Shown one piece after another: positions 47,500 through 57,205 of a stretch of 64,000 bases of DNA; position 1 is the first letter of the stretch, and every line of letters begins with the position of its first letter. The notes beneath the pieces are model-generated. The model ran no database searches. It was not told the DNA's origin and worked only from the letters and a program-made list of their open reading frames with translations. Origin of the DNA: Cyrtodaria siliqua (taxonomy: Eukaryota; Mollusca; Bivalvia; Adapedonta; Hiatellidae); the NCBI GenBank assembly GCA_037043455.1, contig JAWPHD010011427.1, positions 1 through 64,000 of the forward strand, read 5' to 3'. Made by a program: the position numbers and the translations under genes.

Positions 47500-47514
47500 T
47501 AATAATGTTGTGCC

Positions 47515-48000
47515 TTGAGTCCCTAAAATGCCATACCAAATTACAACTAGAGGTTATGTTTCCCGACTGGGGAAAGAGCCATAAATCCACCAAAAATCAT
47601 TCAACTGGGACGCGACGATGATGTGCGCCATTAGGCTTGGTAATGATCATCCTTACTAAGTTTTGTTGAAATCCGGCCAGGGGTCAGGGGAACTAGTCTG
47701 GACAGAGCCTGTGTATTAAAACCTTTAAAGGGCCATAACTCATTCAACCGGATAACGACAACGATATACGCAACAAAGTTTCGTTGAAAGCCGACCAGTG
47801 GTTGAGGAGAACTAGTCCGGACAAAGTTTATGTATTAAAACCTTTAAAAGAGCCACACCTCCACCAAAAGTCATTTAACCGAAAAACGACAAAGATATGC
47901 ACAGCTAAAGCTTGGTACTGATATTCCTGCCAAGTTTCATTGAAATCCAGCCAGTATAAGGTTGTCAAAACTCATTTAACAGGAACAGGGCGATGAAGGC
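47515..48000 (+). repeat. 150-bp satellite (GGGCCATAACTC type 1), left of the Penelope-like element
   Basis: About three units with AAAGGGCCATAACTC, TCATTCAACCGG, GGCTTGGTACTGATCATCC, TTGAAATCCGGCCAG and GAACTAGTCCGGACAAAG. The last unit stops at GCGATGAAGGC TTGGT (48005). The same satellite resumes in the same phase at 50977, so this and 50977-51655 are one array split by an insertion. Confidence 0.9.
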
Positions 48001-48005
48001 TTGGT

Positions 48006-50495
48006 TCCTTCCTTAAAAGTTCGATTTCGTGAACATAAATATCATGAGGTAATTCTAAAAGTTAAAAAAATACTTGTACCAATACTTTCGTCAGTCGGGT
48101 CATAGTTTTAGTAACGTAACTATATCAACCGGTTGAATATTTACGTTATGATAATGATGCTACTAAAAGCTTTAAAATAAAAACTAGACATACTGTAGAA
48201 TTTAAGTGGATGAAAAACTTGCAGACAACATATCTGCTCGGCCTTAATGACAATATTTATCAAAAAGGAAATATTTTAAAATATCCTAATATTGACATTT
48301 TTGTATATTTTCTATGCGAAAGCGTAACTCTAGGTCTCGTGGTCGTAGGCGTAAGGTAACATCAAACGTAAATCGCGTGTAATCAGTTGTATAACACTTC
48401 TTCCATAATCCAAAGCTACACACAACATGTTCTCCGACCCCATATTGACAAGGAGTCTGTCTGATCACGTCAGGCATGTTCTAAATATACTATATCTTAA
48501 TAAGGGTATTGATTTCATTGACATGCCTAGAATTTTCGAGATAATCATATAGTTGATTCTATTCCTAAATATTTCAAAAATTACGAAAGTCCTGTAATTT
48601 GTTATACGTATAAAAAAACCTATTAGAAATATTATTTTCAACTACAACAAAATAGTTTCTGACCTTGAAATAGTAAATAACACTCATAAGGAATGTGAAT
48701 GTAACACATCAAAAATTTGCCATGTCCCAGCAGGTCATGTCATCACTGGTAATTTTGATATTGTTTATAAACGTATTCGGCATCTGTTTTCTAAAGGTCC
48801 TAAGTCAACTATAGATTTTAATGCCTGTCGTGCTCAGATCGCCCAGTCCATTGAAGATTTTAGTATAAAATGGTGTCGTGGAGAACATGCGGACCCAAAC
48901 TCTCTTTCTACTTGGAAAAAGTAAAGTTTTAAAATTATAGATACACGTATTAACTTTTATAATGCTAACCCCTCTTTACTTCCTCCGAGACCTAGGTTTT
49001 CCTTTCGTAATTTAAAATCTGAAATGCAAGAATTTCATAATAAATTTGTTTTAGTTCCTGCTGATAGAGCAGCTAATAATGTAATTATTGTTTGACGCCC
49101 ACATTACGTCAATGTTTTATCTTTGGAACTCGGTAGCACTAATTCGTATACTCCAGTTCAATCTACTGAGGATGATGTTGTTTCCACACATATCACTCAG
49201 TGTACTATTTGCAAGGCTTTAGACGAAAAGCAGAACAAACTGCAATAAAAATCCGTATAAAGACCGCTTTATTTCGAAATATAGTGCCTTCACCACCACA
49301 AACATCTCCAAACTTTTAACTTCTTGTCTTACTGCCGTTAAACTTATAAAAACTCTGGGATTAATTTATTTTGGTCTATTAAAAAAAAGACCAGAGCCGT
49401 TCTTGATAACATTTGCAATAAAAGTTTAATCTATAAGCACGTATGACTTCTCTAAACTATATACAACCTTACTACATCACCTTATTAAAGACAAGCGTAT
49501 TGCTCTTATTTAACAAACTTTCACTAGAAAAAGAACTACATTTTGACCTAATAATATTAAAGCGTTTTTTTTTTACTAACGGCAGTTTAGGCAATTACAC
49601 TATGTGGACTTGCCAAGAAGTTTGTTCTTCCTATTAGATACTATTTTCGTCAGGTATGGAACTACCGTTTATATATCCCTATGGATACGAACTGTGCACC
49701 CCTTGTCTCAGATATGTTTTTATATCGCTATGAAAGAGATTTCGTGTTGAATCTTTCACCAGATACCCAAGCTGTTATTGAAGCCTTTAATGGCACCTCA
49801 CGGTATCTGGATGACATATTGAACATTGACAACCCTTTCTTTCCTACAATGGTTAATGATATATACCCTGAAGAACTTCAACTTAACAAAGCTAATATTT
49901 TTGATACTTAATCTTCTTTTCTCGATTTACATCTCTTCATTGAAAATGGTGAATTAATTAGCAACATATATGACAAGAGATATGATTTTAATTTTGATAT
50001 TGTTAATTATCCCCATTTAGATGGAGATGTTCACAGAGTAACTTCTTATGTGGTCTATGTGTTTCAACTTATTCGTTTTTCTAGAGCTTGAACTCGAGTT
50101 GAGGACTTTAATATTCGTAATCTTTGTATAACTAAAAACTACTCAATCAAGGCTACCGTTACCATAAACTTCGTAAAACCTTGGCAAAATTGTATTATCG
50201 TAACCCTGACTTTCTTTTCAAATATATAAGTAATTTAAGAACTCTTCTGCGACAAGGACTATCACAACCTGACTTCTATGGTGACGTGATCCTTCGCAAG
50301 ATCCTTGGTCAGGATCACTTTCATACTATCTTTGTCAAACCTGTTAAAAGGTTAATCAAAAGGGGTTATGACCCTATCATTTCGCAACGCACTGTATGCT
50401 TGGTGTTGGACCCATTTACAGTTTGCCACTATGTTTTCCTCTTTAATTGTACGATGACCGGACAGGCAGTAGACCCTATGATGACGTCTACCTAA
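48006..50495 (+). pseudogene. Decayed Naiad-type protein: GIY-YIG remnant, CxC linker, reverse transcriptase
   Basis: Reading with frame changes: SLKVRFREHKY (about 48013-48045) is the conserved Arg/His part of a GIY-YIG nuclease. FKWMKNLQTTYLLGLND (48201-48251) is its usual C-terminal segment. CEC (48694-48702) is the CxC linker. VLVPADRAANNV precedes the RT core. NPYKDRF and SKLLTSCLTA (about 49250-49330) are fingers. IPMDTNCAPLVSDMFLYRYE (49674-49735) has the PMG-type motif with Gly changed to Asp. YLDD (49804-49815) is the catalytic pair. FLDLH and LIRFSRA are thumb-side motifs. The C-terminal stop is 50493-50495. Inactivating TAA lie at 48922 and 49909, with frameshifts near 49240 and 50130 and a deletion in the RT fingers/palm. 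In-frame TGA at 49093-49095 and 50089-50091 replace positions usually cysteine in relatives, and may be selenocysteine codons rather than damage. Confidence 0.8.
49681..49911 (+). pseudogene. Catalytic palm segment of the Naiad-type reverse transcriptase
   Basis: The longest intact stretch of the relic, 76 codons in one frame. It contains NCAPLVSDMF, the ERDF helix and RYLDDILNIDN with both catalytic aspartates. It then has LQLNKANIFDT before TAA at 49909, where relatives continue with E-x-x-FLDL. The frame resumes unchanged after the TAA (SSFLDLHLFIENG), so the stop is a single substitution. The ATG at 49681 lies inside the motif, not at a real start. Confidence 0.75.
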
Positions 50496-50976
50496 AGCCC
50501 AAAAGGACGGTGACGATTGATGTTTGTCTGCAATCTTGTCTTTCTTGCCCTCAATGGTTTGTTCTCTTGTTGCTCGGGCTGCCAAATGAGTACCTTCTTT
50601 GTGGCTTTCTGGGCTATTGTTATTTTGTATTCATATATACACACGAACATCTTTGTGTTTTACTTATATTGCCTATTAATGCTGCCTTGATGGTTAGAGA
50701 ATCGTTCATGGCGGGGATATCTTTATTTACACTGTCCCGTTTTATTGGGATGACAGTAGGATAAGTGTGAGGTTTGGTGCATCCTAGAACCTGGTGTAAA
50801 CACCCCATGGCCTTTTTTGCCACTGACCGTTCCAAGGCGGCAGCCCTTTTGTCAACCCTTTTGTGTTTGTGATTTGGCCTTTTATTCATCTTTAAAGTTA
50901 TTCTTTGTTTCTGTGTGTGTTTGTGGGTGACTGTCGTTCTTGAATGCTACTTTTCCTGTTTGATTTTTATATCTAA
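50496..50976 (+). other. 3' UTR of the Naiad-type element
   Basis: About 480 bp between the RT stop and the TTGGT duplication. ORFs here (50447-50764) are in other frames and unrecognised. By eye I found no convincing SECIS hairpin. The nearest ATGA...TGA arrangement (about 50479-50511) has only a short broken stem. Confidence 0.6.
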
Positions 50977-51655
50977 TTGGTACTGGTCATCCCCGCAAAG
51001 ATTAGTTGAAATCCGGACAAGAATTCAGAAGAGACAAGTCTAGACAAAGTGTGTGTATTTAAACCTTTAAAGGGCCATTTCTCCGCAAAAAAACATTCAA
51101 CCGGAACACGGTGACAATATGCCCAACTAGGCTTGATACTGATCATCCGATAATATCGCCGAAAGTTCGTTGAAATCCGGCCAGGTGTTCAGGAGAATTA
51201 GTCCGGACAAAGTGTGTGTATCAAAATATTTAATGGGCCATAAATCCGAGAAAAATCATTCAACCGGAACACGACGATGATATGCACAACTAGGCTTGGT
51301 ACTGATCATCCCTGCGCACTTTTGTTGATATCCGGCCAGGGGTTCAGGAGAAGTAGTCCGGAAAATGCTTGTGTATTAAAACATTTAAAGGGTCATAACT
51401 CCACCCAAAATCCTTCAACCGGAACACGGCGACGACTTGCACAACCAGGCCTGGTATTGATCATCCCTGCACATGTTTTGTTGAAATCCGGCCAGGGGTT
51501 CAGGAGAAATAGTCCGGACAAAGTTTGTGTGTCAAAACCTTTAAAGAGCCATTACGCCACCAAATATCATGCAATCAGATCACGGCGACGACATGTACCA
51601 CTAGGCTTGGTACTGATCATCCCTGCATAGTGTTATTGAAATCCGGTCAAATGAA
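50977..51655 (+). repeat. 150-bp satellite (GGGCCATAACTC type 1), right of the Penelope-like element
   Basis: About four and a half units: GTCATCCCCGCAAAG, TTGAAATCCGG, AGTCCGGACAAAGTGTGTG, TTTAAAGGGCCAT, CATTCAACCGGAACACG, GCACAACTAGGCTTGGTAC. It starts in phase with the block ending at 48000. The 117-codon ORF (51277-51630) is a by-product. Confidence 0.92.
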
Positions 51656-52440
51656 TTAAGACCCTATCGTCTTAACGAGGCAAAATACAACATTTTTAAA
51701 TAAATCAAGTTCCATAACTCTGGTGTTACTAATCCGATTTGGCTTGTTTACGAACTTGTCTTAGCTTTTATTGATATTAGCAATCTGGTAAAGTTTGATA
51801 AAGATCGGTTGAAAAATGAAGGCCTTATCGTCTTATCGAGGCAAAATTTTCGAACTTGTCTGAGCTTTCATTAATATCAGTAATCTGGTAAAGATTGGTA
51901 AAGATCAGCTGAAAAATGAAGACGCTATCATCTTAACGAGTCAAAATTTAGCATTTTAAACTAAATCAAGGCCATAACTCCAGTGTTTCTAGTCCGATTT
52001 GGCTGGTTTTCGAACCTGTCCGAGCTTTCATTAATATCAGTAATTAAAGTTTGGTAAAGATCAGCTGAAAAACGAAAGCGCTGTCGTCTTAACGAGGCAA
52101 AATATAGAATTTTTAACTAAATCAAGGGCCATAACTCTGCTGTTACATGTACTGATCCGATCTGGCTGGTTTTTAGACTTGTCCAAGCTTTCATTGATAT
52201 TTAACAATATTTTAAAGTTTGGTAACGTTCGGAGGAAAAATAAACGCCCTATCGTCTTAGCGAGGCAAAATACAGAATTTCTAACTAAATCAAAAGGCCA
52301 GAACTCTGCTGTTACTTGTCCGATCTGGCTCAGGATTTCGAACTATTCCGAGCTTTCATTGATATTAACAATTTGGTAAAGTTTGATAAAGATTAGATGA
52401 AAAATGAAGGTCCCGTCGTCTAAAAGGCTGACGGACAACT
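51656..52440 (+). repeat. About 145-bp satellite (GGCCATAACTC type 2)
   Basis: About five units with CTATCGTCTTAACGAGGC, AAATCAAGGGCCATAACTC, TGTTACTGATCCGATCTGG, CGAGCTTTCATTGATATTA and GGTAAAGATCAGCTGAAAA. It abuts type 1 directly and shares the GGCCATAACTC word and a GTTGAAA-like end, but is otherwise different. Confidence 0.92.
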
Positions 52441-54050
52441 CGTCATCCAATAATTGTGTATTCATGTAGTTGTACGTATGTTTAATGAAACATCGAGGAT
52501 GAGTCACTGTCACGCTATATAGTCCTTGAGCTGGTTAAAGACCTCCTCCCCCCTCATGTGGAATTTTGTAGGGTATGATTTTCTGAAGTTCATACAAAAA
52601 TCTTCACAATGAGACATGTGTGCCATCTGAGCGTTGGGGCGTTTGTGTGTAACGCACGTGACAATTACGTTACCATAACAATTCCAGAACACCTTCAGTA
52701 AATTTGAATATGAGTAAAACATGTGAATACTACCTATATTTATGTTATTTGTTTAATTTAGACAGCATTTTCAACATAATGCAAATATGAAAATATACTG
52801 TAGTTTACGTTACACCTTGTTCGTTATCAAAAAATCATAAATACAGTTAATAATAACTAAATCGTAAGTTACTAAAAGAGGCCATCCCCACTCTGGGGTA
52901 ATTTTGAAGGATATATTTTCCTGAAAGGGTATGGTTTTGCTACAAATAAATTATGTTTGCCAAATGAGAGTGGGGATATAAGGGCGTGACATCCATTTGA
53001 AATACGTTACCATTATCATGTTTTGAAAATGTAATACTCAAAAATTGTTTATATGCAACAAAACGATATGTATATTTTATGTTATTTTTCAAGCATGTTA
53101 AAAACCAAAATCTAAGAAAACAAATTTTCAAAAGACAATGTAGTTTACGTTACGTGACATTGACACGAAATTTACGTTACCATTTAAAGTTTTTTTGTCA
53201 TACATATTGAATGTTTCCAGAAATAAAGGCTCTAGTTCTTTACTGAAACAGTGACTATTTTAATAATAAAATGTTATTCATTAAATGAATATATAAAAGA
53301 ATGAATAAATAAATAAAATGTGTGTGTATATACAGATGATACGATATGTAAAACAAACACAAAAATTACGTTACCATTTAATTTTTTTTTAAATTCTTAA
53401 ACCAAACACCTTCATTCAACAACGTAACGTAAATTACTGTAACGTAGGATTAATAATGCAGATATCAAAGGTATAAACATTAAGTGCAACGAAATTTTGT
53501 AGTTTAAAAAGCATAAATAAAGTTCAAAATGAGTTGTTATAATTATTTATGTCTAAAAGAATGTTGTAATAAAACTTTAATAGTGTATTGGATGATTTGT
53601 TCTAATTTCTTTTAACATGCGGAAAATAGAAAATGATTTAAAAACACAATGTAACGGACATTACAAGAACCAAACATTATTAACATCATCGGAACGTATT
53701 TCTGTGATAGCTGTATGGTTTGGAATGATATCTGTATGGTTTGGAATAATTTTCGGATGTAACATCATTAATGTTCTTAATGTCATACGTTAATAAACTT
53801 AATAAAAGAAGGTAACGTAAATCACGGTAATGTAGGCTTAGTAATGCAGGTATACAGGTATAAAAAGTAAGTAAAACCAACTTTTGTATTATAATAGGCA
53901 TGAATAATGAAGGCAATTTACTATACAAACCCTTTCTTCCATACATGTTTAGTCTTCAAAATGCAGTAAAATTAATTATTCACACATGTTCCAAAATGCT
54001 CTTAACATAATGGGCTTTCAGAAAAATAGGGTGTACAAAATTCCTCCTGT
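52441..54050. other. Unique AT-rich DNA with a recurring TTACGTTACC word
   Basis: TTTACGTTAC or its complement appears at least eight times (for example about 52805, 53000, 53144, 53171, 53367, 53425, 53810). A 90-bp block starting GTAAATTACTGTAACGTAGG (about 53431) is repeated, diverged, at about 53816. CATCCCCACTCT (52882) pairs with AGAGTGGGGAT (52968). No ORF of note. Confidence 0.55.
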
Positions 54051-54051
54051 G

Positions 54052-54096
54052 GTGGGTGGGGGGGGGGGGGGGTGGGGGGGGGGGGTGGGGGGGGGG
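54052..54096 (+). repeat. G-rich tract
   Basis: A 45-base tract of G with only two T interruptions. G-quadruplex forming capacity is expected on the plus strand. The exact length is uncertain for technical reasons. Confidence 0.85.
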
Positions 54097-54665
54097 AGTG
54101 TTCTCCTACTAGCTTACAGCCTAAAAGAGTTGTGAAGTTGAACATTCGATACTCAAATACGCACGGGTGATAGAGAGGAGCAGACGACTATGGGTAAGCT
54201 AGTTTAAACACATTTTTCTTCTCTACTTTAAATTTATAATACCAGAGTATGATTTTAAAACAACCGATTATTAAAGACCAGTGCAATATGTATAATATAT
54301 ATTAAGGTTAAACAATGTTCTCCTTTACAGTTGACGATAAATGGCGCTTATATTACAAATTGAAAACTTTGTCTTGGCAGACTCGGATAAATAAGATGGT
54401 TAAATACAAAAAAAAAATCGCACTTTTGAAGCGAATATCATACATTATTACATTTCTGTGGGTGAAATATTGGGATTTCTCAGTGAAAGAATATTCATAA
54501 TCGCTAAATATTAATAACTAACTTCGAACACGAAAATAACTGTGTCGTTGAGTTAAGACGTCAATAAAGTGTTGCTGACGTCGACGTCATCCGTCGATAA
54601 TGTTCAATAAAGCGAATAATTTAGGTTATAAGTATACATAAACTGACATAAATGTAATAAATAAA
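54097..54665. other. Unique DNA
   Basis: A 61-codon lysine/tyrosine-rich ORF (54315-54500, +) follows AGGTTAAACAATG and is not recognised. GACGTCGACGTCATCCGTCG, a short CpG-rich palindromic patch, lies near 54579. Confidence 0.5.
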
Positions 54666-54828
54666 TTGTTTAACTGCTGGGTTTGATTATAGGAAAATGC
54701 TTCACTCGATGGTAGTCGTGTTTTGGTTTTTCACTCACTCGCATACGCTTGTTCGTGAAAAGAACAACACGTCTACCATCTCGTGAAGGATTTCCCTATA
54801 CTCGATCCAAGCAGTTAAATAATCTCTA
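54666..54828. mobile_element. Foldback element (about 160 bp)
   Basis: TTTAACTGCTGGGTTTGA, ATAGGAAAATGCTTCACTCG and ATGGTAGTCGTGTT on the left are mirrored by AACACGTCTACCAT, CTCGTGAAGGATTTCCCTAT and TCGATCCAAGCAGTTAAA on the right. The arms are about 58 bp with a few mismatches around a loop of about 40 bp (54725-54765). Non-coding. Confidence 0.8.
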
Positions 54829-54929
54829 TTTCTTACACATGACACAATCTTTTTATTATGCGTATATAATGTCAACTTTTGACAACTGTTGTAGTAAAAG
54901 AAAACGATAAAATAAAATTGTTAAAATAC

Positions 54930-55760
54930 AAAAAAAAAAAGAGCAGCTAGAATAATTCATAAATAAAATTTTGAAAACTCCTACATTTGAACATAAGTGC
55001 CAGGTTGCTATCAAGAAAAGCTCTGTAAAATAGTTTGACCAAAGACACAAGCTATCCGAAAAACTACTTGAGAAGTTTTGAAAAGCCTCCTGTAGAAAGT
55101 CGAATATTTTCTAAACAAACTATATTACATACAAGGTATGACAAAACAAACTATATTACATATAAGGTATGACAGCTGCCATTTTAGCCGGGGCGGAAGT
55201 GCGTATTTTTACGACTGTTTACTGTCACATCTGCAGTCGCAACTGTCATTGCAGGGAATCAGGCCAAAATAGAATTGAATAATGGTACCTACACAAATCA
55301 GCGTTACGTTGTAGAATCGGGTACCAATAAATTATTACGCACTTCCGCCCCGGCTAAAATGGCAGCAGTCATACCTTGTATGTATAGTTTGTTTACAATT
55401 TTCGACTTTTTCAAAGCTTCTCAAGTAGTCTTTCGGATAGCTTGTGTCTTTGGTCGAACTATTTTACAGTGCTTTGATAGCAACCTGGCACCTATGCATC
55501 TGAACTGTCGAATCAACTTAAATGCCTACCTTCAAGACAGAAGTAAATATCGTAGCTGTTTTAGTATTTAAATCGATAAATCATCAAACTCCAAATTATA
55601 TATCAGAACTCTTAAACGTTTATAGCAATAAAACCTACTGTCTCAGATCTGAAACCCGAAATGATCTTGCTCAACTGAAACCAAAAACAAATTATTTTAA
55701 AATCACTCAGTTATTTTAGTTTTCAAGTTTGGAACAATATACCAACGTGTATCGCCTTCT
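54930..55760 (+). pseudogene. CR1/L2-like LINE relic split by a long-TIR element
   Basis: KKRAARIIHK (about 54937-54966) matches the 'QKRAARII' segment of CR1/L2-type reverse transcriptase C-termini. The next expected segments appear only after the inverted-repeat element: VNIVAVLVFKSINHQTPNYI (about 55531-55590) corresponds to 'R..FK.L.LVFK.LN..AP.YL', and YCLRSETRNDLAQL corresponds to 'LRS......L'. TAA at 55717-55719 ends the frame. The two parts lie in the order of an intact protein, so the 54992-55496 element probably inserted between them. No upstream palm domain is visible. Assignment rests on short motifs. Confidence 0.55.
54992..55496. mobile_element. Element with long (about 160-210 bp) terminal inverted repeats
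   Basis: The left arm (about 54992-55212) starts CATAAGTGCCAGGTTGCTA and runs through GACACAAGCTATCCGAAAAA, CAAGGTATGACAGCTGCC and TTTTAGCCGGGGCGGAAG. The right arm (about 55336-55496) is its reverse complement with scattered changes and ends GCAACCTGGCACCTATG. The left arm has an extra tandem copy of ACAAACTATATTACAT (about 55118-55166). The centre is about 120 bp. The long arms suggest a foldback or long-TIR DNA transposon; no transposase. Confidence 0.8.
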
Positions 55761-55839
55761 GTTAATTCATTCAGGTATAAGTATAATCTGTCCTTACCCA
55801 TTTTGTGTAAATAAACGTGTGTCTGTCCTCAGTGGAAAT

Positions 55840-56189
55840 ATGTTTTATTCCCCTACTAGTGTGTCACCGGAGGGGACTTTAGATTTGTCCCCCGTCCGTC
55901 CGTCCGTCAGTCAGTCAAATACGGATCCTGCGATAATGAAAAAAGTATTACAAATGTTTTTATGAAACTTGGCATGTTGGTAGAGGGCAATGAGGGGATT
56001 ATAGACGTTTTCTTTGTTTTGTTGATTCGACAAAAAATATGGTTGCTATGGCAACGGAAATAGTAAAAATACACAAAATATATGGATCCTTTGATAACGA
56101 AAGAAATGCTTAAGATAATTTAATGAAAATTTGTGTGTAGGTAAAAGGGAGTGAGGTTATCATGCTATGGCAACAGCAATTGTAAACTC
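55840..56189 (+). repeat. CCGTCCGTCCGT-containing repeat
   Basis: CCCCTACTAGTGTGTCACCGG, CCGTCCGTCCGTC and AGTCAGTCAAAT are followed by GGATCCTGCGATAATGAAA, repeated as GGATCCTTTGATAACGAAAG about 160 bp later. GTTGCTATGGCAACGG and CATGCTATGGCAACAG also recur. It leads directly into the next satellite and probably forms its 5' part. Confidence 0.6.
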
Positions 56190-57205
56190 TACACAAAGTA
56201 CATTGTTACTACAAATAGAAAAAATGGTTTCCGCTCAATAATTTTAGTTAGGAATGAGATATTGGAATGAGACTTTATGGGTACGTAGATTAATGGAAAT
56301 GATGCTTGGAATTGCATTTGGGGTTACTGTGGTTAAGGTCAAGGTCACTGTTACTAATAATAGAAAAATGACTCCTCAATAACTTTTGTTAGGAATGACG
56401 TATTGACCTGAAACTTGGTGTGTATGTAGCTTATATGAAAAGCGTATTGGGATTGCATATGCCCTATATACTGGGATCAAGGTCAAGGTCACTGTTACTA
56501 AAAATATAAAATGGTTTCCGATCAATAATTTAGTTAGGACTGAGATATTCGAATGAAACTTTATGGATATGTAGCTTATATGAATAGGAAGCTTGGAATT
56601 GCATTTGGAGTCACTGAAATTAAGGTAAAGGTCACTGTTACTAAAAATAGGAAAACGATTTCCGCTCAATAACATTAGTTAGGAATGAGTTATTGGCATG
56701 AAACTTGGTGCGCAGGTAGCTTATATGAAAAGTAAGTTTGGATTTACATCTGAAGCCACTGGGGTCAAGGTCAAGGTCACTGTTACTAAAAAAATCAGTT
56801 TCCGCCCATTTACTTTAGTTAGGAATGAGATATTGGAATTAAACTTTATGGGTAGGTAGCTTATATGAAAAGGAATCTTGGGATTGCAGTTGGGGTCACT
56901 GGGTCAACGTCAAAGTCACCGTTACTAAAATAGAAAAATGGTTTTCTCTCAATAACTTTACTAAGGAATGAGATATTTTAATGAAACTTTATGGTATGTA
57001 ATTTATTTGAAAAGGAAGCTTGAGACTGCATTTCGGGTCATTGGGTTCAAGGTCAAGTTCACTGTTACTTAAAACAGAACAACTGTTTCTGCTCATTAAC
57101 CTTACTTAGGAATGATATATTGGCCTGGAACTTGGCGTGAATGTGGCTTATATGAAAAGCAAGTTTAGGATTGCATTTATGGTCAAGGTCAAGGTCACTG
57201 TCGGG
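56190..57205 (+). repeat. About 145-bp satellite with GGTCAAGGTCAAGGTCAC
   Basis: About seven units: ATGGTTTCCGCTCAATAAC, TTAGTTAGGAATGAGATATTGG, ATGAAACTTTATGG, TAGCTTATATGAAAAGG, TTGGGATTGCATTTGGGG, GGTCAAGGTCACTGTTACTA. The units are diverged (old array). No ORF; the minus-strand ORF at 56376-56675 is a by-product. Confidence 0.9.

Larger units (their letters stand above)
46106..47514. other. Unique DNA with small repeats
   Basis: The block contains an ATC microsatellite, a 70-bp duplication (47150-47219 and 47430-47499), a TTTGCCC/GGGCAAA hairpin near 47090 and a perfect CCCCCTAGGGGG palindrome near 47275. Small ORFs at 47015-47409 match nothing recognised. Confidence 0.6.
48006..50976 (+). 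mobile_element. Naiad-type Penelope-like retroelement, 5' truncated, inserted in a satellite
   Basis: A 2971-bp insertion bounded by TTGGT on both sides (48001-48005 and 50977-50981). The surrounding 150-bp satellite continues in phase across it (GGCTTGGT|...|TTGGTACTGGTCATCC), so the boundaries are well defined. It holds one decayed ORF on the plus strand (48006-50495). A 3' UTR of about 480 bp follows, with T/G-rich pol II-like sequence and no poly(A). The domain order GIY-YIG remnant, CxC linker, reverse transcriptase identifies the permuted Naiad branch of Penelope-like elements. The true 5' end, including the GIY and YIG residues, is missing. Confidence 0.85.

Noticed and set aside
50479..50511. 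SECIS element after the Naiad-type ORF
   Set aside because: It has an ATGA and a TGA with an A-rich loop, but helix II is short and broken and it overlaps the last codons. Not convincing by eye; a dedicated search is required.
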